45,755 nt of DNA. Origin: JAXHUM01 sp034189325. Its GTDB lineage: Bacteria; Desulfobacterota; DSM-4660; Desulfatiglandales; Desulfatiglandaceae. The position numbers and the translations under genes were made by a program. The notes below the pieces were generated by a model that saw nothing but the letters and a program-made list of their open reading frames with translations, searched no databases and had not been told where the DNA came from. Position 1 is the first letter of the stretch; every line of letters begins with the position of its first letter. Positions 34,049 through 41,748 of this stretch are shown here, piece by piece. The stretch covers positions 1-45,755 of the forward strand of contig JAXHUM010000061.1 in assembly GCA_034189325.1 (NCBI GenBank), written 5' to 3'.

Positions 34049-34435
34049 ATGAAAAAGTCAAAAGATGAGATCAACGCCTTTTTGGGGGAAGGTGCGCAAT
34101 TTGAAGGCAAGCTCACCTATGACGGATCAGTTCGTATTGATGGCCATTTTAAGGGTGAGATTATTACGGAAGGGAGCCTCATTGTCGGCGAGACAGCCCT
34201 GGTTGAATCAGATATCAGTGCCTCTCATGTCATAGTCAGCGGAGAGGTCCGGGGCAATATCAACGCAGAAGATAAGATCGAGATATACTCTCCAGCCAGA
34301 GTATCGGGAAACATACAGGGACGGAGTATCTTGATTGAACAGGGCGCCTTTTTTGAGGGCAACTGCCAGATGAAAGAAGATCACGAAGGTTCCAAAAAGA
34401 TTGCTCTTCTTCCTCAACAATCAGGTTCCGCATGA
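34049..34435 (+). CDS. Bactofilin family polymer-forming cytoskeletal protein
   Basis: The 128-residue protein has the bactofilin beta-helix: IDAFLG-type start (EINAFLGEGAQFEGKL), DGSVRIDGHFKGEI, GSLIVGETALVESDI, HVIVSGEVRGNI and ARVSGNIQGRSILIEQGAFFEG. Short polar ends flank the core. Bactofilins polymerise without nucleotide into filaments that organise the cell envelope, stalks or division sites. ATG 34049 is chosen because it gives the usual short tail before the core; the frame is open 13 codons further upstream. It precedes the atp operon, from which it is separated by the MITE-like element. Confidence 0.9.
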   Translation: MKKSKDEINAFLGEGAQFEGKLTYDGSVRIDGHFKGEIITEGSLIVGETALVESDISASHVIVSGEVRGNINAEDKIEIYSPARVSGNIQGRSILIEQGAFFEGNCQMKEDHEGSKKIALLPQQSGSA

Positions 34436-34469
34436 TGGTCGCCCCCGGCTGACGGTTTTTTTAAAGATG

Positions 34470-34611
34470 GAGACCTTTGAAAAAGGCTCAATTTTGTCCG
34501 AGTGCAAGGAAGGCGAAAATTTTAACCAGAGGAATATCTTGAATATTTCGAGGATCAAAATGTGAACCTGACACAGCAATTGGGCAAAAGGGGGCGTTTT
34601 GCAAAGGTCTC
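34470..34611. mobile_element. 142-bp MITE-like element with terminal inverted repeats and 5-bp target duplication
   Basis: The left end GAGACCTTTG (34470-34479) is the exact reverse complement of the right end CAAAGGTCTC (34602-34611). Extending inward, the two ends match at 24 of 30 positions. Both sides are flanked by a direct repeat AGATG (34465-34469 and 34612-34616), as expected from a 5-bp target site duplication. The interior has an AATAT-CTTGA-ATATT hairpin and no transposase, so movement would need an enzyme supplied in trans. It lies in the leader of the atp operon, 69 bases before atpF'. Confidence 0.8.
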
Positions 34612-34680
34612 AGATGGTGATTTCCGAGGTCTATTCAGGATGATAGAGGTTTTAAGTTAAAAAAGAGGAATCTGCAAGTC

Positions 34681-35106
34681 ATGCTTGAAATAAATTATAC
34701 GTTGTTAATCCAGATTGCTAATTTTCTTGTTCTCCTTTTTGCTCTTAATATTTTTCTTTTCAAACCTATTCGTGCTATCCTGCAAAAGAGGCAGGAGGAG
34801 ACATCGCGACTCGAAGAGGTAATTGAAGATTTCCGCCTTAAGGCCGATAAAAGTGAGAGCGGTCTTGAAGAGAACAAGATCCTTGCCCAGAAGGAAGGCC
34901 AGGCCGAGAAAGGACACCTTAAGGCAAAGGGCGTTGAGCAGGAACAGGGCATTCTGAAGGAAGCCGCTGCATCTGCAGAGACGAGAATTACAGAAGCCAA
35001 AAAAGATATGGAGGGTAAAATCGCTGAAGTACGCGAGGCCCTCGAAGACCAGATTTCCCGTTTTAGCGGGGAACTGGCGGCAAAAATATTGGGAAGGAGT
35101 GTCTGA
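34681..35106 (+). CDS. atpF': F-type ATP synthase subunit b' (first b-type subunit)
   Basis: This 141-residue protein has one N-terminal membrane helix (LLIQIANFLVLLFALNIFLF, residues 9-28) and the KPIRAILQKRQEE junction typical of the b subunit, followed by a long charged coiled coil to the C-terminus. It forms half of the peripheral stalk. Having two b-type genes in tandem is known from many Desulfobacterota. GAGGA lies about 12 bases before ATG. The stop overlaps the next start as TGATG. Confidence 0.9.
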   Translation: MLEINYTLLIQIANFLVLLFALNIFLFKPIRAILQKRQEETSRLEEVIEDFRLKADKSESGLEENKILAQKEGQAEKGHLKAKGVEQEQGILKEAAASAETRITEAKKDMEGKIAEVREALEDQISRFSGELAAKILGRSV

Positions 35107-35723
35107 TGGCCGGCATTGATAAAAGCAGAGGAAAATGGGCATTGGTTGCTGTTTCCGTGTTTTTTAGCGTCATGGTTGTTTGTGCGGTTGCATTGGCCGC
35201 TTCGGGTACTACCGATGGAGGTCATGGAGGTCATGACAGCTTACGGTTGTACGACCTGATCTACCGTATAGTCAATTTTGCACTTCTTATTCTTGTGCTT
35301 TTCATTGTCGTCAAGAAGACTAAACTCGGAGGTTTTTTCTCGACGAGGCGAGAAGACATCAAAAAGAATCTGGACGATTTAAAACGGAAGAAAGAAGAAG
35401 CCGATGCTCGCTACGTGGAGCTCGAGAAAAGACTCCGCGACTATGAAGAGAAAAAGAAGGAAATTATCGCCCAATTCGAGGCTGAGGGCGCCGCAGAAAA
35501 GGAAAGGATTATCACCGCTGCGAAACAGAGAGCCGCGCAGATTATGGCTCAGGCCGATCTCACTATTGAGAGGGAGATACAAGCTGCGAGAGACCGCCTG
35601 ATGCAGGCGGTCATAGAGGTGGCTGCCCAAAAGGCCCAGGATATCATCCTGAACGAGATAAAAGACAAAGACCAGGATCAGTTGGTTAACGAATTCATAG
35701 AAAATGTGGAGAAACTACATTGA
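35106..35723 (+). CDS. atpF: F-type ATP synthase subunit b
   Basis: The 205-residue protein carries two hydrophobic segments. The first (residues 11-32) looks like a signal sequence ending ALAAS, followed by a His/Gly-rich linker TTDGGHGGHD, and then the stalk helix IYRIVNFALLILVLFIVV. Residues 75-205 form a coiled coil. This signal-bearing b subunit is the usual second copy in deltaproteobacterial operons. It dimerises with b' to link Fo subunit a with delta and alpha. The start overlaps the b' stop and its stop overlaps atpH. Confidence 0.9.
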   Translation: MAGIDKSRGKWALVAVSVFFSVMVVCAVALAASGTTDGGHGGHDSLRLYDLIYRIVNFALLILVLFIVVKKTKLGGFFSTRREDIKKNLDDLKRKKEEADARYVELEKRLRDYEEKKKEIIAQFEAEGAAEKERIITAAKQRAAQIMAQADLTIEREIQAARDRLMQAVIEVAAQKAQDIILNEIKDKDQDQLVNEFIENVEKLH

Positions 35724-36271
35724 GCAGCTCAAAGATTTCCAGACGATACGCAAAGGCCCTTTTGAGTATAGGGCAGGAAGATGGGATGTACGGGGAATAT
35801 GGTGAGAACCTTCAAGAATTCAAGCAATTCTGTCAAGAGAACAGAGAATTTTTCGGGGTTGTCTCCAATCAGGTTTTTTCTGTTGACGAGCGGAAAAATA
35901 TCCTTGAGTTCATTCTGAAAAAAAGTTCCTTTGCCGGGGTTGTCAAGAACTTTCTGCGCCTTCTACTTGACAAAAATCGCATCGGTGCTATTGGTGATAT
36001 TACCGATTATTACGAGAGACTTACCGATGAGATCTCAAATGTCACTAGGGCGCAAGTGATTGCGGCCAGACCCCTGAAAGAGCCAGCCTTTGGAAGGCTC
36101 AACGAGACCTTGACGAAGCTCACCGCAAAAGAGGTCAAAATCGAGGTAGACCATGATGAGTCCCTCATCGGAGGGCTTATCGTGAAGATAGGGGATTTGG
36201 TTTTAGACGGAAGCGTAAGGGCCCAGTTGGAAGGGCTAAAAGAATCATTAAAGAGGGGTGAATACAGCTAA
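35720..36271 (+). CDS. atpH: F-type ATP synthase subunit delta
   Basis: The 183-residue OSCP/delta subunit has the N-terminal SKISRRYAKALLSIGQEDG helix, PLLLDKNRIG-like segment (RLLLDKNRIGAI) around residue 87, and the C-terminal IGGLIVKIGDLVLDGSVRAQLEGL signature (key part GGLIVKIGDLVLDGS). It caps F1 and binds the b stalk. The start is TTG at 35720, overlapping the b stop as TTGA, and the stop overlaps atpA as TAATG. Confidence 0.95.
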   Translation: MSSSKISRRYAKALLSIGQEDGMYGEYGENLQEFKQFCQENREFFGVVSNQVFSVDERKNILEFILKKSSFAGVVKNFLRLLLDKNRIGAIGDITDYYERLTDEISNVTRAQVIAARPLKEPAFGRLNETLTKLTAKEVKIEVDHDESLIGGLIVKIGDLVLDGSVRAQLEGLKESLKRGEYS

Positions 36272-37785
36272 TGGAAATCAAGGCAGAAGAGATAAGTCAG
36301 GTAATTAGGGACCAGATTAAGGACTATGAAAAAAAAGTTGAAGTCAGTGAGACAGGCACCGTCTTATCCGTGGGTGACGGTATCGCTCGCGTCTACGGCA
36401 TCGAGAAGGCCATGGCCATGGAAATGGTAGAATTCCCTGGCAATATCTTCGGGCTTTGCCTTAATCTGGAAGAGGACAACGTCGGCGTCGCCATTATGGG
36501 CGATGACTCCAAAATCAAAGAGGGCGACACAGTCAAGAGGACCGGAAGGATTGCGGAAATCCCTGTTGGCGAAGCGGTGCTCGGCCGGGTTATCGATTCT
36601 GTGGGCCAGCCCCTAGATGGAAAAGGTCCTATTAATGCGACTGAATTCAACCGTCTTGAGGTGGTTGCGCCCGGTGTTATTGCCCGTCAGCCGGTGACGG
36701 AGCCGATGTATACTGGTATCAAGTCCATAGATGCCATGACGCCCATAGGAAGGGGTCAGCGCGAGCTGGTCATCGGAGACCGGCAGATCGGCAAGACAGC
36801 TGTTGGTGTGGACGCCATCCTCAACCAGAAAGACACGGATATCTTCTGCATCTATGTAGCTATAGGCCAAAAGAAATCGACGGTGGCCCAAGTCGTTGAC
36901 GTCCTGGAACGTCACGGAGCCATGGAATACACAACTGTAGTCGCAGCCTGCGCCAGCGACCCAGCCACGCAACAGTTTATAGCTCCTTATGCCGGCTGCG
37001 CCATCGGTGAGTATTACCGTGACAGAGGACAGCACGCCCTGATCATCTATGATGACCTCTCGAAACAGGCGACCTCTTATCGTCAGGTTTCCCTTCTCCT
37101 GAGAAGACCCCCGGGACGGGAGGCCTTCCCCGGAGATATCTTTTACAACCATTCTCGATTGTTGGAAAGGGCCGCCAAAGTCAATGATGAATTGGGAGGC
37201 GGGTCTCTCACCGCACTGCCTATCATTGAAACCCAGGCAGGCGATGTTTCGGCCTATATTCCTACGAACGTTATTTCCATTACCGATGGTCAGGTCTATC
37301 TTGAGCCCTCCCTCTTCTTCTCGGGTGTTCGACCGGCAATCAATGTTGGCCTTTCCGTTTCACGTGTCGGCGGGGCAGCACAGACCAAGGCCATGAAAAA
37401 GGTGGCTGGAACGCTTCGCCTCGACATGGCACAGTTTAGAGAACTGGAGGCCTTTGCCCAATTCGGTAGCGACCTAGATAAGGCGACATTGCGGCAGCTT
37501 AATCGCGGTCGGAGGCTTGTCGAGGTACTGAAGCAGCCTCAGTATCAACCTATGTCTGCGGAAAAACAGGTATCCATACTCTTTGCCGGGGCTTCCGGTT
37601 ATCTGGACGAATGGCCGGAGGAGTCCATTGCCGAATATGAAAGACAGCTTTTGGACTTTTTGGAAACAAGACACGCAGATATTCTCAGCGAAATCAAAGA
37701 AAAGAACGATATCAGCGATGAACTGGATGCCAAGTTGAAAAAGGCCCTTGACGAATTCAAGGGAATCTTCCAGCCAAGTGCTTGA
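36271..37785 (+). CDS. atpA: F-type ATP synthase subunit alpha
   Basis: The 504-residue non-catalytic nucleotide-binding subunit has Walker A GDRQIGKTA at residues 169-177, PIGRGQRELVIGD just before it, LIIYDDLSKQATSYRQ, RPPGREAFPGD and the family signature around PAINVGLSVSRVG with the essential Arg (VSRVGGAAQ). Length and motifs are standard. It alternates with beta in the F1 hexamer and contacts delta and the b stalk. Confidence 0.98.
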   Translation: MEIKAEEISQVIRDQIKDYEKKVEVSETGTVLSVGDGIARVYGIEKAMAMEMVEFPGNIFGLCLNLEEDNVGVAIMGDDSKIKEGDTVKRTGRIAEIPVGEAVLGRVIDSVGQPLDGKGPINATEFNRLEVVAPGVIARQPVTEPMYTGIKSIDAMTPIGRGQRELVIGDRQIGKTAVGVDAILNQKDTDIFCIYVAIGQKKSTVAQVVDVLERHGAMEYTTVVAACASDPATQQFIAPYAGCAIGEYYRDRGQHALIIYDDLSKQATSYRQVSLLLRRPPGREAFPGDIFYNHSRLLERAAKVNDELGGGSLTALPIIETQAGDVSAYIPTNVISITDGQVYLEPSLFFSGVRPAINVGLSVSRVGGAAQTKAMKKVAGTLRLDMAQFRELEAFAQFGSDLDKATLRQLNRGRRLVEVLKQPQYQPMSAEKQVSILFAGASGYLDEWPEESIAEYERQLLDFLETRHADILSEIKEKNDISDELDAKLKKALDEFKGIFQPSA

Positions 37786-37817
37786 TGGACCTTAAACACA
37801 GTTTAAAGAGATGATAA

Positions 37818-38693
37818 ATGGCAACTCTGAATGACATTATCCGGCAGATTGGCGCTGTTAAAAAAACAAGACAAATCACCAAGGCGATGAACATGGTGGC
37901 TGCGGCCAAGCTCCGAGGCGCCCAGTCAAGAATGGAAACATTTGACGCCTACGCGAATAAGTTCGCTGAAGTCTTGAATAATTTGGCAAGCGGAATTGAA
38001 CCTGATATTCACCCCCTGTTGCAGAAAAAAGAGGATGTAACTACCGTTGAATTACTTCATTTTACGGCGGACAGGGGCCTTTGCGGAAGCTTTAATTCCA
38101 GCTCGATCGCCGTGGCCGAGAAGTGGGTTAACGAACAGAAGACCAATGGCAAGGAATGCAGCTTGACGGTTGTAGGGAAAAAAGGGAAAGACTATTTCGG
38201 CAAGAGGGATTACAACCTCACCGCCAGCCACACAAACATCTACGGCTCCATTGAGATATCATTTGTCAACCAGATGACCGATGCATTTGTCGACAGATAT
38301 CTGGCCGATGAACTGGATGAAGTTTATATGCTTTACAGCCGCTTCGTAAGTATGGCAAAGCAGGAACCGACATTGGTCAAACTCATACCGATTGAGCCTC
38401 CTCAGAGTGAAGAGACAGGGGCATCTTCCGATGCCCTGGAATATCTGTCTGAACCCTCTCCTGAAGAACTCTTGATCGAGCTTTTGCCGAAGCATATCAG
38501 TGTTCAGATATACAATGCTTTTCTACAGAACGAGACCAGCGAACATGCCGCTCGAATGGCCGCGATGGACAACGCCACGAAAAATTGCAACGAGTTGGTC
38601 GATAACCTTACGCTCGTGTATAATAAGGCTCGGCAGGCGGCCATTACAGCGGAACTTATGGACATCGTCGGTGGTGCAGAGGCTTTGAAATAG
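37818..38693 (+). CDS. atpG: F-type ATP synthase subunit gamma
   Basis: The 291-residue central stalk subunit has the N-terminal helix TLNDIIRQIGAVKKTRQITKAMNMVAAAKL (key part IGAVKKTRQITKAMNMVAA), the Rossmann-like DRGLCGSFNS segment near residue 85 and the C-terminal helix AARMAAMDNATKNCNELVDNL (key part RMAAMDNATKN) that turns inside alpha3beta3. It couples rotation to catalysis. A short TTAAAC-ACA-GTTTAA hairpin and AAAGAG lie just before the ATG. Confidence 0.97.
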   Translation: MATLNDIIRQIGAVKKTRQITKAMNMVAAAKLRGAQSRMETFDAYANKFAEVLNNLASGIEPDIHPLLQKKEDVTTVELLHFTADRGLCGSFNSSSIAVAEKWVNEQKTNGKECSLTVVGKKGKDYFGKRDYNLTASHTNIYGSIEISFVNQMTDAFVDRYLADELDEVYMLYSRFVSMAKQEPTLVKLIPIEPPQSEETGASSDALEYLSEPSPEELLIELLPKHISVQIYNAFLQNETSEHAARMAAMDNATKNCNELVDNLTLVYNKARQAAITAELMDIVGGAEALK

Positions 38694-38796
38694 CCGGCAA
38701 ACCGCCTGAGAGTCGTAATAGATTCATTTTGTATTTTTATCCATTGTGTCGGGATCTGCCTGTTTGATTGCTGATGTCGAGCCAATAGGGGCGGGG

Positions 38797-38868
38797 ATGG
38801 ATTATGATGCGATGTCAGTAATGAGGGAATTTGCGAAATATTCTAAGGAGGTCATAATTAAATCATGA
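38797..38868 (+). CDS. Possible 23-residue small ORF coupled to atpD
   Basis: In the 171-base gap between atpG and atpD a 23-codon frame starts at ATG 38797 after a purine-rich GGGGCGGGG and stops at TGA 38866-38868, overlapping the atpD ATG (38865) as ATGA. The atpD ribosome binding site AAGGAGG lies inside it. It could be a leader that couples translation, or chance. No similarity is recognised. Confidence 0.2.
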   Translation: MDYDAMSVMREFAKYSKEVIIKS

Positions 38869-40280
38869 ACGAGGGCAAACTAATCCAAGTTATAGGTCCG
38901 GTTGTTGATGTCGAGTTTACAGAAGGGGAACTTCCGGAAATACTTACAGCACTTTTACTTACTAACCCTGCCATTGATGAAACGGAGGACAACCTTGTAG
39001 TGGAAGTCGCTCAACATCTTGGCGATAATGTTGTCCGATGCATTGCCATGGACGTTACCGATGGTCTTGTCAGGGGAATGCCAGTAAAAAATACCGGAAA
39101 GCCGATCCAGATGCCTGTCGGTGACCCCGGGTTAGGCCGGGTTCTGAACGTGGTGGGAAAGCCTGTGGATGGTCTCGGACCTGTCAATGCCGATGAATTT
39201 TACCCAATTCACCGACATGCCCCCGCTTTTGAAGAGCAGGACACATCCGTCAATGTTCTTGAAACGGGAGTTAAGGTCATCGATCTCCTCGTTCCGTTTC
39301 CCCGCGGTGGAAAAATGGGAATGTTCGGCGGAGCCGGTGTGGGAAAGACCGTTGTCATGATGGAAATGATTCATAATATCGCCATGCAGCATGGCGGGAT
39401 CAGCGTTTTCGCAGGCGTTGGAGAAAGGACTCGGGAAGGTAATGATCTCTATCTGGAGATGAAAGAATCGGGTGTTCTTGAAAAGGCTGCCCTTATTTAC
39501 GGGCAGATGACCGAACCTCCCGGGGCCCGTGCCCGAGTTGCCCTTTCCGCTCTTACCGCCGCTGAATACTACCGTGACGAGAAGGGCCAAGATGTGCTCC
39601 TTTTTGTTGACAATATCTTCCGTTTTACCCAGGCAGGGTCCGAGGTATCTGCTTTGCTCGGAAGAATTCCTTCTGCAGTGGGATATCAGCCGACTCTTGG
39701 GACCGATTTGGGCGAGCTCCAGGAAAGAATCACATCAACAACCAAGGGATCCATTACATCTGTCCAGTGTGTGTACGTACCTGCCGACGACCTGACTGAC
39801 CCGGCGCCGGCCACTACCTTCGCCCATTTGGACGGGACCGTTGTTTTGGCAAGGCCCATTGCCGAGCTCGGTATCTATCCCGCTGTGGATCCTCTCGACT
39901 CTATGTCTCGTATTCTGGATCCCAATGTGCTGGGGGAAGAACATTATTCCGTATCAAGGCAGGTTCAGCAGATACTGCAGAAATACAAGGATCTCCAGGA
40001 TATCATTGCGATTCTCGGAATGGATGAGCTCTCCGACGAGGACAAACTGGTCGTGGGCAGGGCCAGGAGAATTCAGCGCTTCCTGTCTCAACCTTTCCAT
40101 GTGGCCGAGACCTTTACCGGTACAGCGGGAAAATATGTGCCTGTTAAAGACACTGTAAGGGGATTTAGAGAAATCATTGATGGCAAGCATGATGATCTGC
40201 CTGAGGCTGCCTTTTACATGGTGGGTTCTATTGAAGAGGCTCAAGAAAAGGCCGAGAAGATGGCGGCTGATAATAAGTAG
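38865..40280 (+). CDS. atpD: F-type ATP synthase subunit beta
   Basis: The 471-residue catalytic subunit has Walker A GGAGVGKTV at residues 155-163, the catalytic Glu in FAGVGERTREGNDL, Walker B VLLFVDNIFRFTQAG, PSAVGYQPTLGTDLG, and the beta signature PAVDPLDSMS. The C-terminal DELSDEDKL (DELSEED-type) loop, which interacts with gamma and epsilon, is present. It makes ATP at the F1 active sites. AAGGAGG precedes the ATG, and a longer than usual leader follows atpG. Confidence 0.98.
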   Translation: MNEGKLIQVIGPVVDVEFTEGELPEILTALLLTNPAIDETEDNLVVEVAQHLGDNVVRCIAMDVTDGLVRGMPVKNTGKPIQMPVGDPGLGRVLNVVGKPVDGLGPVNADEFYPIHRHAPAFEEQDTSVNVLETGVKVIDLLVPFPRGGKMGMFGGAGVGKTVVMMEMIHNIAMQHGGISVFAGVGERTREGNDLYLEMKESGVLEKAALIYGQMTEPPGARARVALSALTAAEYYRDEKGQDVLLFVDNIFRFTQAGSEVSALLGRIPSAVGYQPTLGTDLGELQERITSTTKGSITSVQCVYVPADDLTDPAPATTFAHLDGTVVLARPIAELGIYPAVDPLDSMSRILDPNVLGEEHYSVSRQVQQILQKYKDLQDIIAILGMDELSDEDKLVVGRARRIQRFLSQPFHVAETFTGTAGKYVPVKDTVRGFREIIDGKHDDLPEAAFYMVGSIEEAQEKAEKMAADNK

Positions 40281-40292
40281 AGGAAGTGGTTT

Positions 40293-40703
40293 ATGGGAAA
40301 GCTGCATTTGGAAATCATAACACCTGAAAAGGTGGCGGTGAGTGAAGAGGTGGAGAGCGTTGTGGCTCCTGGTTCTCTTGGGGAATTCGGTGTATTGGAA
40401 GGTCATGTTCCTTTTCTTTCCGGGATCTTACCGGGAGAAATACACTACACTTCAGGTGGCAAACTGGCATATCTGGCCGTGACAACCGGTTTTGTAGAGA
40501 TCTCCAACGACAGAGTATCCATCCTTGTTGATGCCGCTGAAAGGGTGCAAGATATTGATCTTGATAGGGCACGCAAGGCCATGGAAAGGGCAAGGGCCAG
40601 ACTCTCGGGAGACAGAGGTTCAGAAGACATCGATTATGTGAGGGCCGAGGCGGCTCTTAAGAGGGCGATTGCCCGTATCAAGGTTGCCGAGAAAACAATA
40701 TAG
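40293..40703 (+). CDS. atpC: F-type ATP synthase subunit epsilon
   Basis: The 136-residue protein has the N-terminal beta-sandwich (LHLEIITPEKVAVSEEVESV with APGSLGEFGVLEGHVPFLS) and a C-terminal helical hairpin (DLDRARKAMERARARL, YVRAEAALKRAIARIKVAEK) that can inhibit ATP hydrolysis. It is the last gene of the operon, 12 bases after atpD, and is followed by a strong terminator. Confidence 0.96.
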   Translation: MGKLHLEIITPEKVAVSEEVESVVAPGSLGEFGVLEGHVPFLSGILPGEIHYTSGGKLAYLAVTTGFVEISNDRVSILVDAAERVQDIDLDRARKAMERARARLSGDRGSEDIDYVRAEAALKRAIARIKVAEKTI

Positions 40704-40724
40704 GCTACTCATACAAACAAGATC

Positions 40725-40759
40725 AAAAAAAGCAAGTTGAAAGACCACTTGCTTTTTTT
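40725..40759 (+). terminator. Intrinsic terminator of the atp operon
   Basis: AAAAAAAGCAAGT (40725-40737) pairs perfectly with ACTTGCTTTTTTT (40747-40759) around a nine-base loop, giving a 13-bp stem ending in T7. The mirrored A-tract would let it work on both strands. Confidence 0.9.
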
Positions 40760-40760
40760 G

Positions 40761-40789
40761 TTGACCTTACTAAAGGTTATTATTACTAT
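40761..40789 (+). promoter_or_regulatory. Candidate sigma-70 promoter for zapB-zapA
   Basis: TTGACC (40761-40766), a 17-base spacer and TACTAT (40784-40789) begin one base after the atp terminator and lie 32 bases before the zapB-like ATG. Confidence 0.55.
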
Positions 40790-40820
40790 AAAAACGGTGT
40801 GAAAGCGGGGTTGTAGCGTC

Positions 40821-41057
40821 ATGGACACGAAATTTGATATAGATCAGTTCCAGTTATTGGAAGAAAAAGTCGGGAGGCTCATTGAGTTGGTTGCTTCCTC
40901 GAAAAAAGAGAAAGCCTCTCTTCTGGAACAGACGGAAATGCAACAGGATAAACTGACCGAATTAACGGAGCAGCTTGAAACCTTAAAGGCAGCCAGAGAT
41001 ACTGCCAAGCAAAGGGTCGCCTCCCTTTTAGAGAAGATTGAGCAGATCGAGCTGTAG
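40821..41057 (+). CDS. zapB: ZapB-like coiled-coil cell division protein
   Basis: The 78-residue protein is almost one continuous coiled coil. It starts FDIDQFQLLEEKVGRLIELV and continues with heptads such as LLEQTEMQQDKLTELTEQLETL (key part LTELTEQLETLKAARD) and VASLLEKIEQIEL. Size, coil and position directly upstream of zapA match the small ZapB-type factor that bridges ZapA-decorated FtsZ rings to other division proteins. Coiled coils are easily mistaken, so the gene name rests mainly on context. Confidence 0.65.
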   Translation: MDTKFDIDQFQLLEEKVGRLIELVASSKKEKASLLEQTEMQQDKLTELTEQLETLKAARDTAKQRVASLLEKIEQIEL

Positions 41058-41077
41058 ATTCCAGAGGACCATATTAC

Positions 41078-41362
41078 TTGGAAAGAAAGCCGGTCAGAAT
41101 CAAAATTCTGGACCACGAATATCTTATCAGGGGTCAGGAAGACGAGGAATACATCCAGGCTATCGCAGAGTTTGTCAATCATAAATTCGAAGAAATCATA
41201 GATAGCACGGATGGTCTTTCAGAGCGCAAGACCGTCATCCTAGCCGCATTCGATATTGCAAGTGAGTACTTCCAGTTGAAAAAAAACTGTGATGGTCTCG
41301 TATCTGATATAGAGAACCGTGTACAAATACTGAACAACAGAATTGATTCAATAACAGCTTAG
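41078..41362 (+). CDS. zapA: Cell division protein ZapA
   Basis: The 94-residue protein has the ZapA layout: a beta start KPVRIKILDHEYLIRGQEDEEYI (key part VRIKILDHEYLIRG), the EEYIQAIAEFVNHKFEEI helix, then a long C-terminal coil including VILAAFDIASEYFQLKK. ZapA tetramers crosslink FtsZ filaments at midcell. The start is TTG at 41078 with GAGGA about eight bases upstream. It is 20 bases after the zapB-like gene. A 6S RNA candidate and rny follow, a typical deltaproteobacterial order. Confidence 0.85.
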   Translation: MERKPVRIKILDHEYLIRGQEDEEYIQAIAEFVNHKFEEIIDSTDGLSERKTVILAAFDIASEYFQLKKNCDGLVSDIENRVQILNNRIDSITA

Positions 41363-41399
41363 CGTCTGAGCATTACAATGGCGATCACTGTTCAGTCGC

Positions 41400-41560
41400 T
41401 GTAAAACGGCCATGGCAACCTAATAGCACGCAGGTTGTTTGCCTCAGGGCATATATTGCGAGGAAGTGTGGACCGCTGTGAGAGGATGACGGACTACAGG
41501 GCTAATTTTATAACACTTTAGGTGACAGAAATATATTCAAGGTATTTAAATCCGATATCT
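41400..41560 (+). ncRNA. ssrS: Candidate 6S RNA (ssrS), approximate limits
   Basis: The 386-base gap 41363-41748 between zapA and rny is where many proteobacteria carry 6S RNA. The core at 41441-41500 reads GCCTCAGGGCATATATTGCG, then GAAGTGTGGACCGCTGTG, resembling the 5' side of the E. coli 6S bubble (CCCTGAGCCGATATTTC ... GAATGTGGCGC). A preceding hairpin TTACA...TGTAA (about 41373-41405) may end the zapA transcript. The full closing stem could not be folded by hand, so limits are guesses. The remainder (41561-41748) is AT-rich and holds the rny leader with GAGGAG. Confidence 0.35.
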
Positions 41561-41748
41561 GCATTATGGTTGTTATGGAAAGTCAAAGTAGATGGAATAG
41601 ACAATCTTTCTTTATGATTAAATAGTTATGGAGAGTTTGTTTATCCTGACCCTCTCTTTTCCCAAATTAGCCCTTCCTTAATCCTGCCTCTTCCTGTCAG
41701 ACGTTTAAGAACGCCCTTTTTTAATATCTTGAGGAGAAAACCATCGTT

